Shown here piece after piece: positions 7,819 to 16,343 of a DNA stretch of 64,000 nt (position 1 is the stretch's first letter; each line of letters begins with the position of its first letter). Source of the stretch: DATJLY01 sp963729295 (GTDB taxonomy: Bacteria; Pseudomonadota; Alphaproteobacteria; ATCC43930; CGMCC-115725); NCBI GenBank assembly GCA_963729295.1, contig CAVSNJ010000004.1, positions 307,488 to 371,487 on the forward strand, given 5' to 3'. The notes under the pieces were generated by a model. That model saw nothing but the letters and a program-made list of their open reading frames with translations, made no database searches and had not been told where the DNA came from. The translations under genes were made by a program, and so were the position numbers.

Positions 7819-9185
7819 AGCGGCCTGAGCTCGCCAAGCATGGTAGGAATGAGCTCCGACACCGTCGGATGGATGTGCATTGCGCGCTGCATCACGGTAT
7901 AGGGCGCCTTGGCGTACATGAGATCGAGAACACAGTGGATGACCTCATCGCCGCCGGGGCCGAGCACCGCCGCCCCCAGGAACTGCTTCGTATCCGCGTC
8001 AACGACGATTTTCATGAAGCCTTGGGTCTCGCCCTTCTCGACCGCACGGGCCACCTGCGTCATTGCTCTCTTGCCCACGAGCGCGCGCTTCCCCGTTTTC
8101 CGCGTATCGGCTTCGGTCAAGCCCGCCCGGCCCAGGGGCGGATCGATGAAGAGAGCATAGGTCGGAATGCGGTCACTGACCCGGCGCGGATCGTCGTCGA
8201 GGAGGTTTGCCGCGACGATCTCGAAATCATTATAGGCCGTATGCGTGAAGGCGCCTTTGCCGTTGCAATCGCCGAGCGCCCATACACCCGACACATTGGT
8301 GCGCAGTTGATCGTCGACGGTAATGAAGCCCCGTTCGTCATGCGCGATTCCGGCTTCGTCGAGACCGAGATCATCGGTGTTGGGGCGACGGCCTGCGGCG
8401 ATCAGCAGATGGGTCCCGCTGACAACGGGTGCTCCGTTGGCGCAATCCAGGGTGGCGGCGATCCCCGCGCCGCTCTTCGAAACGCTTATACATTTCGCGT
8501 CTAGCCGGACAAAGATGCCCTCCCGCTCCATGATCTCGAGAATTGCCGCCGATACATCCTCATCCTCGCGCCGGACCAAGCGCGGCGCCATTTCGACGAC
8601 CGTCACCTCGCTGCCGAAGCGGCGATACATCTGCGCGAACTCGAGCCCGACATAGCTGCCGCCGACAATCACGAGATGCGGCGGGACAAAGTCAATGTCC
8701 ATCATTGAGCTGTTGGTGAGATACTCGACCTGGTCGAGTCCGGGCATGGAGGGTGCGGAAGCGCGGCCGCCCACATTGATAAAGATCCGCTCCGACTTCA
8801 GCACGGTGCCGCCGACGCGAATCTCATGCGGAGCGATGAAGCACCCCTGGTCGCGGTAGAGCGTGCAATTTTCTACGCTGAGCCCGGCCAGGACACTGTT
8901 GCGGGTCGCCTCGACCACCGCATCCTTGCGCGCCTTGACGCGTTTCATGTCGATACCCACCGGACCTGCGATCGATACGCCGAAGTCCGCGGCGCGCCGC
9001 GCTATGTGAGCGGCCTCGGCGCTTGCAACCAGCGTCTTGGTCGGCGTACACCCCGTGTTGACGCACGTACCCCCGACCAATCCGCGCTCGATGACGGCTA
9101 CGCTCATACCGGTAGTTGCGAGGCGTCTTGCCAGGAACGGACCTGCCTGTCCGGTGCCGATGACGATTGCATCGTATGCCGTCAT
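7815..9185 (-). CDS. pyridine nucleotide-disulfide oxidoreductase (MerA-like, without mercury tail)
   Basis: This 456-residue flavoprotein has an FAD motif (GTGQAG), the redox-active pair GTCVNTGC (C41 and C46), an internal NAD(P)H-binding motif (VGGSYVGLEF), and the C-terminal HIHPTVSE, where the histidine-glutamate pair completes the catalytic site. Similar proteins are often labelled mercuric reductase, but the vicinal cysteines that close true MerA proteins and the N-terminal metal-binding domain are absent, so reduction of a small disulfide is more likely. The ATG at 9185 is preferred because GGAG lies 6 bases upstream; the upstream extension to 9302 looks non-coding. It forms an overlapping pair with the SnoaL-like gene. 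Confidence 0.85.
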   Translation of the reverse strand: MTAYDAIVIGTGQAGPFLARRLATTGMSVAVIERGLVGGTCVNTGCTPTKTLVASAEAAHIARRAADFGVSIAGPVGIDMKRVKARKDAVVEATRNSVLAGLSVENCTLYRDQGCFIAPHEIRVGGTVLKSERIFINVGGRASAPSMPGLDQVEYLTNSSMMDIDFVPPHLVIVGGSYVGLEFAQMYRRFGSEVTVVEMAPRLVRREDEDVSAAILEIMEREGIFVRLDAKCISVSKSGAGIAATLDCANGAPVVSGTHLLIAAGRRPNTDDLGLDEAGIAHDERGFITVDDQLRTNVSGVWALGDCNGKGAFTHTAYNDFEIVAANLLDDDPRRVSDRIPTYALFIDPPLGRAGLTEADTRKTGKRALVGKRAMTQVARAVEKGETQGFMKIVVDADTKQFLGAAVLGPGGDEVIHCVLDLMYAKAPYTVMQRAMHIHPTVSELIPTMLGELRPL

Positions 9186-9389
9186 TGATCGCTCCATAGC
9201 CAGCGGATGCGACAAGAGGCGCCGCCGGACCCGCGGGGAAAACGATCGCAAACGTGCTTTCACTGCTGGCGGCCGCGCGCTTTCCTGGAGAATGCTCAGC
9301 AACTCGCGACAGTTCGATGATGAGCCTGAATCTCACAGCGGTCAATGTTACGACCACAGAAGTGCGGCGGACGTGATGCGTTACAGAAT

Positions 9390-10061
9390 ATGATGACCGG
9401 CTTGCGAACTCAGCGGAAGGGCGTCACGGCCCGTCCGAGTCGCGCCATCGGCTCGGGCGTCATTGGCCGCATTCGTCGATTGCGTCGTTTGGAGCTGCCA
9501 GATGACACCGTGGAGTTAGCGCGATTTCTCATCGGTAAAGTACTCGTTCGCGAGCACCGCCGCGGCAGAACCAGCGGTCGAATCGTGGAGACGGAGGCGT
9601 ATCCTGTCGGCGATGCAGCCGGTCATGCATTCATCGGCATGACCTCAGCCAATCAGTCTCTGTTTCTCGCAAAAGGGCACGCCTATGTCTATTTCATATA
9701 CGGCTCGTCCTATATGTGCAATGTGGCGGCCGAGCGGCGGGGCGTCGGAGCCGGAGTGCTGCTACGGGCATTGGAGCCGTTGGAGGGGATTTCTCTCATG
9801 CAGCACCGTCGCGGCACGACACGGCTGACGGAGTTGGCCAAAGGCCCGGGTCGGCTCGCGACCGCGATGGCGATCGATCGCCACTGCGACGGCATCGACC
9901 TGTGCGCCGCCGGGCCTCTTTGGCTGGGTCAGGATGAGCGGCGCGGCGTACGTCGCTCCCGGAGTGTTCGCATCGGATTGACGAAAGAAGTCGATCGGCT
10001 GCTTCGCTTCTACGAGCGTGGCAGCACCTGTGTCAGCGGCCCGCGCAGATTGCGCAGTTAG
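9390..10061 (+). CDS. DNA-3-methyladenine glycosylase (AAG/MPG family)
   Basis: The 223-residue protein matches the AAG family, which excises alkylated purines in base excision repair. LPDDTVELARFLIGKVLV is the family opening; GRIVETEAYP carries the catalytic glutamate (about E67), and HAYVYFIYGSSYMCNV followed by GAGVLLRALEP forms the base pocket with the catalytic arginine. ELAKGPGRLATAMAI is the helical closing motif. The start at 9390 (ATGATG) is uncertain because the first 30 residues are poorly conserved. It is transcribed away from the disulfide reductase and stands alone, unlike the other alkylation-repair genes at 47-49 kb. Confidence 0.85.
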   Translation: MMTGLRTQRKGVTARPSRAIGSGVIGRIRRLRRLELPDDTVELARFLIGKVLVREHRRGRTSGRIVETEAYPVGDAAGHAFIGMTSANQSLFLAKGHAYVYFIYGSSYMCNVAAERRGVGAGVLLRALEPLEGISLMQHRRGTTRLTELAKGPGRLATAMAIDRHCDGIDLCAAGPLWLGQDERRGVRRSRSVRIGLTKEVDRLLRFYERGSTCVSGPRRLRS

Positions 10062-10169
10062 ACTCCGGCGATGCCCCAAGCGGCGGCTTCCAACCGAACA
10101 TCCTCGTCTCGAAGGAACCGCGGTGATCGAAGGGGAGGATGTAGAGTGCGCGTTCATATCCTCGCGGCA

Positions 10170-10361
10170 TCAGGCGAATCCTTTAAGCTTGCGATAGCGC
10201 CGGATCAGCGCGTTGGTTGAGCTGTCGTGCACGAGCTTTGGCTCCGTCGCACTTTCGAGCTGCGGAATGATGCGCTGGGCGAGCGCCTTCCCCAATTCCA
10301 CGCCCCACTGGTCGAATCTCGCGATCTTAAACGGATCGAAGTGACCAGCGGTTGATGCCAA
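10170..10361 (-). pseudogene. pgi: pgi 3' fragment (glucose-6-phosphate isomerase)
   Basis: On the minus strand the frame reads FDQWGVELGKALAQRIIPQL and then HDSSTNALIRRYRK before its stop. These are the C-terminal signatures of glucose-6-phosphate isomerase, including the FDQWGVELGK stretch of the second PGI signature. Only about 60 residues remain of a protein of about 500, and the sugar-phosphate-binding and catalytic residues upstream are absent. Upstream of the match the sequence becomes unrelated near position 10345. This is a clear gene stump left by deletion or recombination. Confidence 0.8.
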
Positions 10362-10453
10362 GCGGTTAAATCAGGTGTCCGTTTCAATCGAAGCAAGCAA
10401 CGAAAGACCACAGGAGCGTTCACCGCACGGGATAGACTATCCGGCACCGCGCC

Positions 10454-11689
10454 ATGTCGACGGTCCTGAGCGCTCGCGACGCCCTACCGCCTCTTGATAG
10501 CCTGCGCGCGCTGGATTGGTTGAATTTCTTTCTTGCGGCACTGCAGTCCGGCTTTGGGCCATTTGTCGCAATCTATCTGGCGGATCAAGAGTGGACGCCG
10601 GCTAACATCGGTTTTGTCCTGACAGCCAGTGGTCTTGCAGGTTTGCTGACCCAGGTTCCCGCTGGCGAGTTCCTCGACATCGTCCAGTCGAAGCGAACGT
10701 TGGTGGGGGTGGGAAGCGTCGCTGTCGCTTTGGCGGGCTTGATCCTTGGACTGCGGGTGGACTTCCCATCAGTCTTCGCTGCGAGTGTCCTGCAAGGGTC
10801 GACGGGAGGAGTTCTCGGGCTCGGGGTCGTCGCCATCAGTTTGGGACTGATCGGACACGACGCGCTCGGGGAACGGCTCGGTCGCAATCAGCGCTTCGCC
10901 TCGATCGGCGGCCTTGCCGCGACCGGCATCATGGGTTTAGTCGGCTATTTCCTTTCCACCAGAGATATTTTTTTCGCGACGGCCGCGTTCGTTCTGCCGG
11001 TACTCCTGGCGCTCGTCACGATACGCGCCGACGATATTCACTTCGGCCGGTCCTGCGGCGCTCCCGATCACCATTCGACGCGACCTCAAAGGGCCAGTCG
11101 CGTTGCCCTCTTCAAGGATCGGCGCATCCTTATCTTTGTCGTCTGCCTTTTTCTATTCCAACTTGCCAATGCCTCCATGCTCCCGCTGCTCGGGGAAACG
11201 CTGGCGCATACCGAAGGGCGGCAATCCCCGCTCGTCATGTCGGCGTTGATCGTGGTCCCCCAGATCATCGTCGCCCTACTCGCGCCTTGGGCAGGGCGGA
11301 CCGCCAACAGTTGGGGACGTCGACCGCTTCTACTCCTTGGGTTTGGCGTCGTACCTGTACGCTCGCTGTTTTTCGCGACGACCACGGATCCGACACTCCT
11401 CATCATCATCCAGGCACTCGACGGCATAAGCGGCGCGACGCTGGGCGTGCTGACGGCGCTGGTTATCGCTGACCTGACAAACGGAACCGGGCGCTTCAAC
11501 TTTGCCCAGGGTCTTACCGGTACTCTTTCCGGGATTGGCGCTTCGCTCAGCACTTCACTATCAGGCCTGTCTGTTCAGAAATTTGGTCCTACGGTGGGCT
11601 TCCTCGGCGTGACTGCCGTGGCTCTCGCCGCCTTTGCGATCCTTTGGGCGCGAATGCCGGAGACGCAGCCAGTGCTCAACGAGCGCTGA
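10454..11689 (+). CDS. MFS transporter
   Basis: This 411-residue integral membrane protein has about 12 predicted membrane helices and a polar loop in the middle (about residues 195-215), the normal layout of a major facilitator superfamily carrier. The N-terminal half shows NIGFVLTASGLAGLLTQVPAGEFLD, which resembles drug-efflux MFS proteins, and the second half includes AGRTANSWGRRPLLLLG, the second-half copy of the cytoplasmic loop motif. Substrate is unknown. It lies upstream of the MarR-EmrAB unit but ends before that unit's own promoter, so shared regulation is not shown. Confidence 0.8.
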   Translation: MSTVLSARDALPPLDSLRALDWLNFFLAALQSGFGPFVAIYLADQEWTPANIGFVLTASGLAGLLTQVPAGEFLDIVQSKRTLVGVGSVAVALAGLILGLRVDFPSVFAASVLQGSTGGVLGLGVVAISLGLIGHDALGERLGRNQRFASIGGLAATGIMGLVGYFLSTRDIFFATAAFVLPVLLALVTIRADDIHFGRSCGAPDHHSTRPQRASRVALFKDRRILIFVVCLFLFQLANASMLPLLGETLAHTEGRQSPLVMSALIVVPQIIVALLAPWAGRTANSWGRRPLLLLGFGVVPVRSLFFATTTDPTLLIIIQALDGISGATLGVLTALVIADLTNGTGRFNFAQGLTGTLSGIGASLSTSLSGLSVQKFGPTVGFLGVTAVALAAFAILWARMPETQPVLNER

Positions 11690-11732
11690 CAAGGCAGCTG
11701 TGAGAGATGCGCCCTGGCCCGCTCCTGGGTAC

Positions 11733-11762
11733 TTGACATCAGAGCATATACGCCCATATTAT
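11733..11762 (+). promoter_or_regulatory. sigma-70-type promoter of marR
   Basis: A perfect -35 hexamer TTGACA (11733-11738) lies 18 bases before TATTAT (11757-11762), one mismatch from the -10 consensus. Transcription would start near 11769. This rules out the in-frame ATG at 11761 as a start codon for the regulator, because it lies inside the -10 element. Confidence 0.75.
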
Positions 11763-11773
11763 GCGCATATACG
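11745..11773. promoter_or_regulatory. MarR-type operator overlapping the marR promoter
   Basis: The sequence around the -10 box is a near-palindrome with half-sites CATATACGCC and GCGCATATACG arranged around CATATTATG. The same element GGCGTATAT recurs in front of emrA at 12318-12326. Position over the -10 box and similarity between the two sites suggest autorepression by the MarR protein. This is read directly; the binding protein is inference. Confidence 0.6.
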
Positions 11774-11799
11774 CTGTTGTTAAGATCAGAGGGATGGAA

Positions 11800-12270
11800 A
11801 TGCCGGAACACAAGCACCAACCGCGGGACTGCAACTGCTTCGCGGTGCGGCAAGCGGCCCGACACGTGACCCAGTTCTATGATCAGCACCTGGCGGCGAT
11901 CGGGCTCACGACCTCGCAATGGTCCTTGCTCGCCAAGCTCAAGGGCTTGGGGCCGATGACGATCAACAAGCTCGCGGCCGAACTCGTGATGGACCGCACC
12001 ACCCTTGGCCGCAACGTCCTCCCGCTCGAGCGCGACGGGCTGCTCAACGTCCGGTCAGGTGCCACCGACCGGCGCGTCAAGGAGCTGCATCTGACCCCGG
12101 CCGGCGCTGAAAAGGTCCGGGCTGGCATAAAGCTCTGGGCTGCCGCCCAAGCCAAGTTCGAAGCCGCCTACGGGTCCACGCGGTCATCGGAGCTGCGCCA
12201 TCTTCTGCGCACGCTCGTCGCCACCGAGCTGGGCTCCGGTGAAGCCGCCAAGCATAGCCTGAGGAGCTGA
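11800..12270 (+). CDS. MarR-family transcriptional regulator of the emrAB operon
   Basis: This winged-helix repressor of about 156 residues has the MarR core: LTTSQWSLLAKL, the recognition region TINKLAAELVMDRTTLGRNVLPLERDG, and the wing with DRRVKELHLTPAG. Near the N-terminus is RDCNCFAVRQA, a C-x-C pair that could sense thiol stress or metal. The start is placed at ATG 11800 (or ATG 11794) behind AGAGGG, because the upstream in-frame ATG at 11761 is inside the promoter. It sits directly before emrAB on the same strand and shares an operator element with emrA, so it most likely represses both itself and the pump until a drug or oxidant releases it. Confidence 0.85.
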   Translation: MPEHKHQPRDCNCFAVRQAARHVTQFYDQHLAAIGLTTSQWSLLAKLKGLGPMTINKLAAELVMDRTTLGRNVLPLERDGLLNVRSGATDRRVKELHLTPAGAEKVRAGIKLWAAAQAKFEAAYGSTRSSELRHLLRTLVATELGSGEAAKHSLRS

Positions 12271-12300
12271 GCCCAAGCGCTCCGGCAGGACACACCAGAG

Positions 12301-12329
12301 TTACGTGCGCCGATATAGGCGTATATACT
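12301..12329 (+). promoter_or_regulatory. putative MarR operator and weak promoter before emrA
   Basis: The element ATATAGGCGTATATA (about 12313-12327) repeats the half-site seen at the marR promoter. TATACT at 12324-12329 would make a good -10, but the base 17 upstream (TTACGT) is a poor -35. The site lies between marR and the AAAGGAG ribosome site of emrA and suggests repression inside the operon. Confidence 0.5.
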
Positions 12330-12346
12330 CCTTAAAGGAGCCGGCG

Positions 12347-13447
12347 ATGGCCGCAACCATCATCCCCCGCGCAGCCGATACCCTCCCTCAAGGGAACCTG
12401 TCCCGTCTGACGGCTAAAAAACTGATCATCGCCGCGCTCCTTCTTTTCGGGGTCGTGGGGGCAGCGTGGTACGGCCGCTATTGGTGGACGACCGGCCGCT
12501 TCATCGAAAGCACCGATGACGCGTATGTGGGCGGCAACACCACCGCCATATCGCCCCATGTCGACGGATTCGTCGCGCAGCTTCTCGTCAGGGACAACGA
12601 GCACGTCCGCGCTGGTCAATTGCTGATTCGTCTCGATCCGCGCGATTTCCAGGCCGCCCTCGACCATGCCCGAGCGGTTTTGACGCAGCGGGAGGCGGCG
12701 GTCGCCGGGCTCGATGCGAAGCGAGTGCTGCAACAGGCAATGGTGGAGGAGGCAGAGGCCAATCTCAACGCCAAGGCCGCGCAAGCGACCTTCGCCGCGC
12801 AAGACGCCGCCCGCTACCACGAATTGGCACTGACGAGCGTCGGCACGAGGCAGGATGCCGAGCGGACGTCGGCGGCTGAGAAGGCGGCGCAGTCGAGCAC
12901 GACGGCCGCGCAAGCGGCGCTCGCCGCCGCCAGGCAGCAGATGACGGTGCTCGATGCCGAGATCGCCGAAGCGCGCGCCGCCGTCGCGCAGGCCGGGGCC
13001 GATCTCGAAACCGCCCGTCTCAATGTCGGTTACACCGAGATCCGATCGCCGATCGACGGTTATGTCGGTAACCGCGCCGCACAGGTCGGCGCCTATGTCG
13101 GGCGCGACGCCTATCTGCTGAGCGTGATTCCGGCGCACGAGCTCTGGGTCGACGCCAACTTCAAGGAGGATCAGCTTGCGCAAATGCGGCCCGGCGAAAG
13201 CGCGACGGTCGTCGCAGATGTGCTGCCGGGCAAGATCTTCCGCGGCCATGTCGAAAGCCTCGCGCCCGGCACGGGGGCCGTCTTCAGCGTGATCCCGCCG
13301 GAGAACGCCACCGGCAATTTCACGAAGATCGTGCAGCGCGTGCCGGTGCGCATCGCGCTGGACGATGCGCGCCTCGGTGAGCTGCGGCCGGGCCTCTCGA
13401 CGACGGTCAGCGTCGATACGAAGCCCGATGAACGGCCGGCGGAGTGA
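12347..13447 (+). CDS. emrA: EmrA/HlyD-family membrane fusion protein
   Basis: This 366-residue periplasmic adaptor links the EmrB pump to an outer membrane channel. One membrane helix (about residues 27-46) follows a short cytoplasmic tail; the lipoyl-like half-motifs FIESTDDAYVGGNTTAISP and VDGFVAQLLVRDNEHVRAGQ are typical, followed by a long alanine-rich coiled-coil hairpin (about residues 105-220) and the second barrel half YTEIRSPIDGYVGNR. AAAGGAG at 12334-12340 fixes the start at 12347. It is followed directly by emrB and preceded by its MarR regulator. Confidence 0.9.
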   Translation: MAATIIPRAADTLPQGNLSRLTAKKLIIAALLLFGVVGAAWYGRYWWTTGRFIESTDDAYVGGNTTAISPHVDGFVAQLLVRDNEHVRAGQLLIRLDPRDFQAALDHARAVLTQREAAVAGLDAKRVLQQAMVEEAEANLNAKAAQATFAAQDAARYHELALTSVGTRQDAERTSAAEKAAQSSTTAAQAALAAARQQMTVLDAEIAEARAAVAQAGADLETARLNVGYTEIRSPIDGYVGNRAAQVGAYVGRDAYLLSVIPAHELWVDANFKEDQLAQMRPGESATVVADVLPGKIFRGHVESLAPGTGAVFSVIPPENATGNFTKIVQRVPVRIALDDARLGELRPGLSTTVSVDTKPDERPAE

Positions 13448-13452
13448 AGGCG

Positions 13453-15009
13453 ATGTCCGATACCACCTGGCTCAAGAGCCTCCTGCCGTTCGTTGTCATG
13501 TGCGTCGGCTCGTTCATGGCCCTGCTCGACATCCAGATTGTCGCCTCGTCGTTGCAGGACATCGGCGGCGGGTTATCGGCGGCGCAGGACGAGATCAGCT
13601 GGGTGCAGACCGCCTATCTGATCGCCGAGATCGTCGTCATTCCGCTCAGCGGCTGGCTGACGCGGCTGATGTCGACGCGCTGGCTGTTCGCCATCTCGGC
13701 GGCCGGCTTCACTATCAGCAGCTTGCTGTGCGCCCTCGCCTGGAACATCGACAGCATGATCGTATTCCGGGCGCTGCAAGGCATGCTCGGCGCATCGATG
13801 ATCCCGACGATGTTCACCTCCGCGGCCCATTTTTTCCAGGGACCGCGCCAAGTCTATTCCGCCGCCGTGATCGGCTCGATCGCCTCGCTCGCCCCGGTGC
13901 TCGGTCCGGTCATCGGCGGCTGGATCACCGACAACTGGAACTGGCATTGGCTGTTCTATGTCAATGTGCTGCCGGGCATATCCGTGGCCATACTGAGTGC
14001 GCTCCTCATCAGGATCGACGAACCGGATTGGAAGCTGCTGGGGGACGCCGACTATCTCGGCATCGTGCTGATGGCGATCAGCCTCGGCTGCCTCGAATAT
14101 GTGCTCGAAGAAGGCTCGCGTTGGAACTGGTTCGAGGACCGGACCATCCTGAGCTTCACTTGGATTGCCGGCATCTCAGGCATCCTGTTCGCGATCCGCA
14201 GCCTTACCTTCCCGCGCCCGGTTGTCGATCTGCGGGCGCTCAAAAACCGCAATTTCGCGCTCGGCTGCTTCCTCTCCTTCGTGACCGGCATCGGCATTTT
14301 CTCGACGATCTACCTGACGCCGCTGTTCCTCGGCTACGTGCGTGGCTTCAGCGCCTGGCAGACTGGGATCGCGATCCTTTCGACAGGCGTCGCCTCGCTC
14401 GCGGGTGTGCCGTTCTACATTACGCTTGCCAAAAAATTCGATACGCGCTGGCTTATGATGTTTGGGTTCGCGCTCTTCGGCCTTTCGCTGTGGAGCTTCA
14501 GCTATATAAGTAGCGACTGGAGCGGCGGCGAACTACTGGTGCCGCAGGTTCTGCGGGGCTTCCCACAGGTCTTCGTGGTGGCGCCGGCGGTGACGTTAGG
14601 GCTCTGGAGCCTGCCGCCGGAGCGGCTCAAATATGCGAGCGGCCTCTTCAACATGATGCGCAATTTGGGGGGCGCCGTCGGTATCGCGGCGTGCGGCGCC
14701 ATCCTCAACGCCCGAACCAACTTCCACTTCAATATGATCGCATCGCACCTGACACTTGCAAACAGCCCGATGGCGCGGCTGCTCGCGGGCTTCACTGAGC
14801 GCTATGGGGCGATCCCGGGCAACCTCGATGCGGGCCACGTCGCCGCTTTGAAACAGCTCTGGCTGCTCGCTTATCGCGAAGCCTCGACGCTCGCCTATGC
14901 CGATGCGTTTCGCGCGATCATGCTCGCCTTCATCGTCGCAACACCGCTGGTGCCGCTGTTGCGGAAGGCCCAAGGGCGGGCCGCACCGGACTCGAGGGAG
15001 GCGCGTTGA
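13453..15009 (+). CDS. emrB: EmrB/DHA2-family multidrug efflux MFS transporter
   Basis: This 518-residue pump has about 14 membrane helices and the DHA2 hallmarks: FMALLDIQIVASSLQDIGGGL in helix 1, SWVQTAYLIAEIVVIPLSGWLTR, FRALQGMLGASMIPT, and GPVIGGWITDNWNWHWLFYVN (motif C region). With EmrA it forms a proton-driven tripartite exporter of hydrophobic compounds. The ATG at 13453 lies 8 bases after GGAG; a GTG at 13444 overlapping the emrA stop is the alternative. Its TGA overlaps the start of a small ORF. The outer membrane partner is not encoded here. Confidence 0.9.
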   Translation: MSDTTWLKSLLPFVVMCVGSFMALLDIQIVASSLQDIGGGLSAAQDEISWVQTAYLIAEIVVIPLSGWLTRLMSTRWLFAISAAGFTISSLLCALAWNIDSMIVFRALQGMLGASMIPTMFTSAAHFFQGPRQVYSAAVIGSIASLAPVLGPVIGGWITDNWNWHWLFYVNVLPGISVAILSALLIRIDEPDWKLLGDADYLGIVLMAISLGCLEYVLEEGSRWNWFEDRTILSFTWIAGISGILFAIRSLTFPRPVVDLRALKNRNFALGCFLSFVTGIGIFSTIYLTPLFLGYVRGFSAWQTGIAILSTGVASLAGVPFYITLAKKFDTRWLMMFGFALFGLSLWSFSYISSDWSGGELLVPQVLRGFPQVFVVAPAVTLGLWSLPPERLKYASGLFNMMRNLGGAVGIAACGAILNARTNFHFNMIASHLTLANSPMARLLAGFTERYGAIPGNLDAGHVAALKQLWLLAYREASTLAYADAFRAIMLAFIVATPLVPLLRKAQGRAAPDSREAR

Positions 15010-15206
15010 TGCTTCCGTCGACCAACATGCAGGACGCCATCAACGAGCAACCGGCGGATGTGCGCGGCAAGATGATCGCGCTTCTGGAGCTCGCTATTAC
15101 GATCGACAGCAAACGACCGCATCTGGCCGGAAGCCGACTGTACGAGGATGGCCGAGGCTGCGAATCGCGGTCCGGTAGACCCCGGAACGTAAGACCGCGG
15201 GGCTGA
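15009..15206 (+). CDS. small ORF coupled to emrB, unknown function
   Basis: An ATG at 15009 shares its first base with the last base of the emrB stop (TGATG), an arrangement typical of translational coupling. The 65-residue product begins MLPSTNMQDAINEQPADVRGKMIALLELAI and turns arginine- and glycine-rich after residue 40, where it looks less like a real protein. I do not recognise it. It may be a genuine small operon member truncated at its 3' end, or a chance frame. Confidence 0.3.
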   Translation: MLPSTNMQDAINEQPADVRGKMIALLELAITIDSKRPHLAGSRLYEDGRGCESRSGRPRNVRPRG

Positions 15207-15331
15207 GAGTGGCGAGATATCTCTTCGCACATTAGCTCGAAGGTTCTTTCCTTCCGCCATGCTGCTTCCTGCTTCGCAGGACGGGGCACATCGTCCTTGC
15301 TAGAACCAAAGCAGAGATCAACCCACGCCCC

Positions 15332-16213
15332 TCAGTGCTGGGCGCCCGTGAGCTTGTCCTGCGTCTTCGTTTCGAAGTCGCTGGCATCGTGCCGCTCGTG
15401 CAGCTGATCCGCGGGATCTCCGCCCAGCCGGTTGACCTTGCGACCGCGCTTCACCGCCGGGCGCTGGCCGATCATCGTCGTCCAGCGCTGAAGGTTCTTA
15501 TAATCCTGCACCTGCAGAAATTCGGCGGCGCCATATTGGTTGTGCTGCGCCAGGCCGCCATACCATGGCCAGATCGCGATGTCGGCGATCGTGTATTTAT
15601 CGCCGGCGATGTAGTCGCTTTCGGAGAGGCGCCGGTCGAGCACGTCGAGCTGCCGCTTCGTCTCCATGGCGAAGCGGTCGATGGCATATTCGATCTTGGT
15701 CTGCGCATAGGCATAGAAATGACCAAAGCCGCCGCCGACATAGGGCGTGCTGCCCATCTGCCAGAAGAGCCAGGACAGGCATTCGGCGCGCGCGGCGCGT
15801 TCGGTCGGCAGCAAGGCGCCGAACTTCTCGGCGAGATAGACGAGGATCGCGCCCGTTTCGAAGACGCGCACCGGCTTGGGTTCGGAACGGTCGAGCAAAG
15901 CCGGGATCTTGGAATTCGGATTGACGGCGACAAAGCCGCTGGTGAACTGCTCGCCCTCGCCGATCTTGACCGGCCAAGCGTCGTATTCGGCGCCGCGATG
16001 GCCGAGCGCCAGAAGCTCTTCCAGCATGATGGTGACCTTCACGCCGTTGGGCGTCGCCAGGGAATAAAGCTGCAGCGGATGGCGCCCGGCCGGCAGCGCT
16101 TTCTCATGGGTCGGCCCGGCGATCGGCCGGTTGGTGTTGGCGTACCGCCAGCCACTGACATCCTTCTTCCAGGTCCAGACCTTCGGCGGTGTATAGGGTG
16201 TGTCGGTCATCAT
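15332..16213 (-). CDS. yghU: glutathione S-transferase of the YghU type
   Basis: This 293-residue enzyme matches the YghU/YfcG group, glutathione-dependent disulfide-bond reductases. The thioredoxin-like domain carries HPLQLYSLATPNGVKVTIMLEELL and VNPNSKIPALLD with the glutathione-binding VFETGAILVYLAEK; the helical domain has FGHFYAYAQTKIEYAIDRFAMETKRQLDVLD and YTIADIAIWPW. The long N-terminal arm before residue 45 (KVWTWKKD) is typical of YghU, which uses threonine or asparagine near the active site instead of a catalytic cysteine. Start is at one of two adjacent ATGs (16213 or 16210). It is convergent with the emr operon and stands alone. Confidence 0.88.
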   Translation of the reverse strand: MMTDTPYTPPKVWTWKKDVSGWRYANTNRPIAGPTHEKALPAGRHPLQLYSLATPNGVKVTIMLEELLALGHRGAEYDAWPVKIGEGEQFTSGFVAVNPNSKIPALLDRSEPKPVRVFETGAILVYLAEKFGALLPTERAARAECLSWLFWQMGSTPYVGGGFGHFYAYAQTKIEYAIDRFAMETKRQLDVLDRRLSESDYIAGDKYTIADIAIWPWYGGLAQHNQYGAAEFLQVQDYKNLQRWTTMIGQRPAVKRGRKVNRLGGDPADQLHERHDASDFETKTQDKLTGAQH

Positions 16214-16343
16214 CGTCCTCGTCGTCGTCGTCGTGGCGCAGCCTTACCTCTCCCGCGAGCCTAGGCTCTACGGGCCTCGCGTGTAAGGCCCCTCAACTCG
16301 GCACGGTCCCCGGCTGCTCAGGCCACGCATTCTGTGATGGCGT

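Noticed and set aside
7815..9185. Mercuric reductase label for the disulfide oxidoreductase
   Set aside because: The C-terminal vicinal cysteines and N-terminal metal-binding domain are missing and no mer genes are nearby.
11761..11793. ATG at 11761 as the marR start
   Set aside because: It lies within the -10 box of a consensus promoter, so a transcript from that promoter would not contain it.
13365..14513. 382-residue frame overlapping emrA and emrB
   Set aside because: It is out of frame with both genes, arginine-rich and without any membrane pattern.
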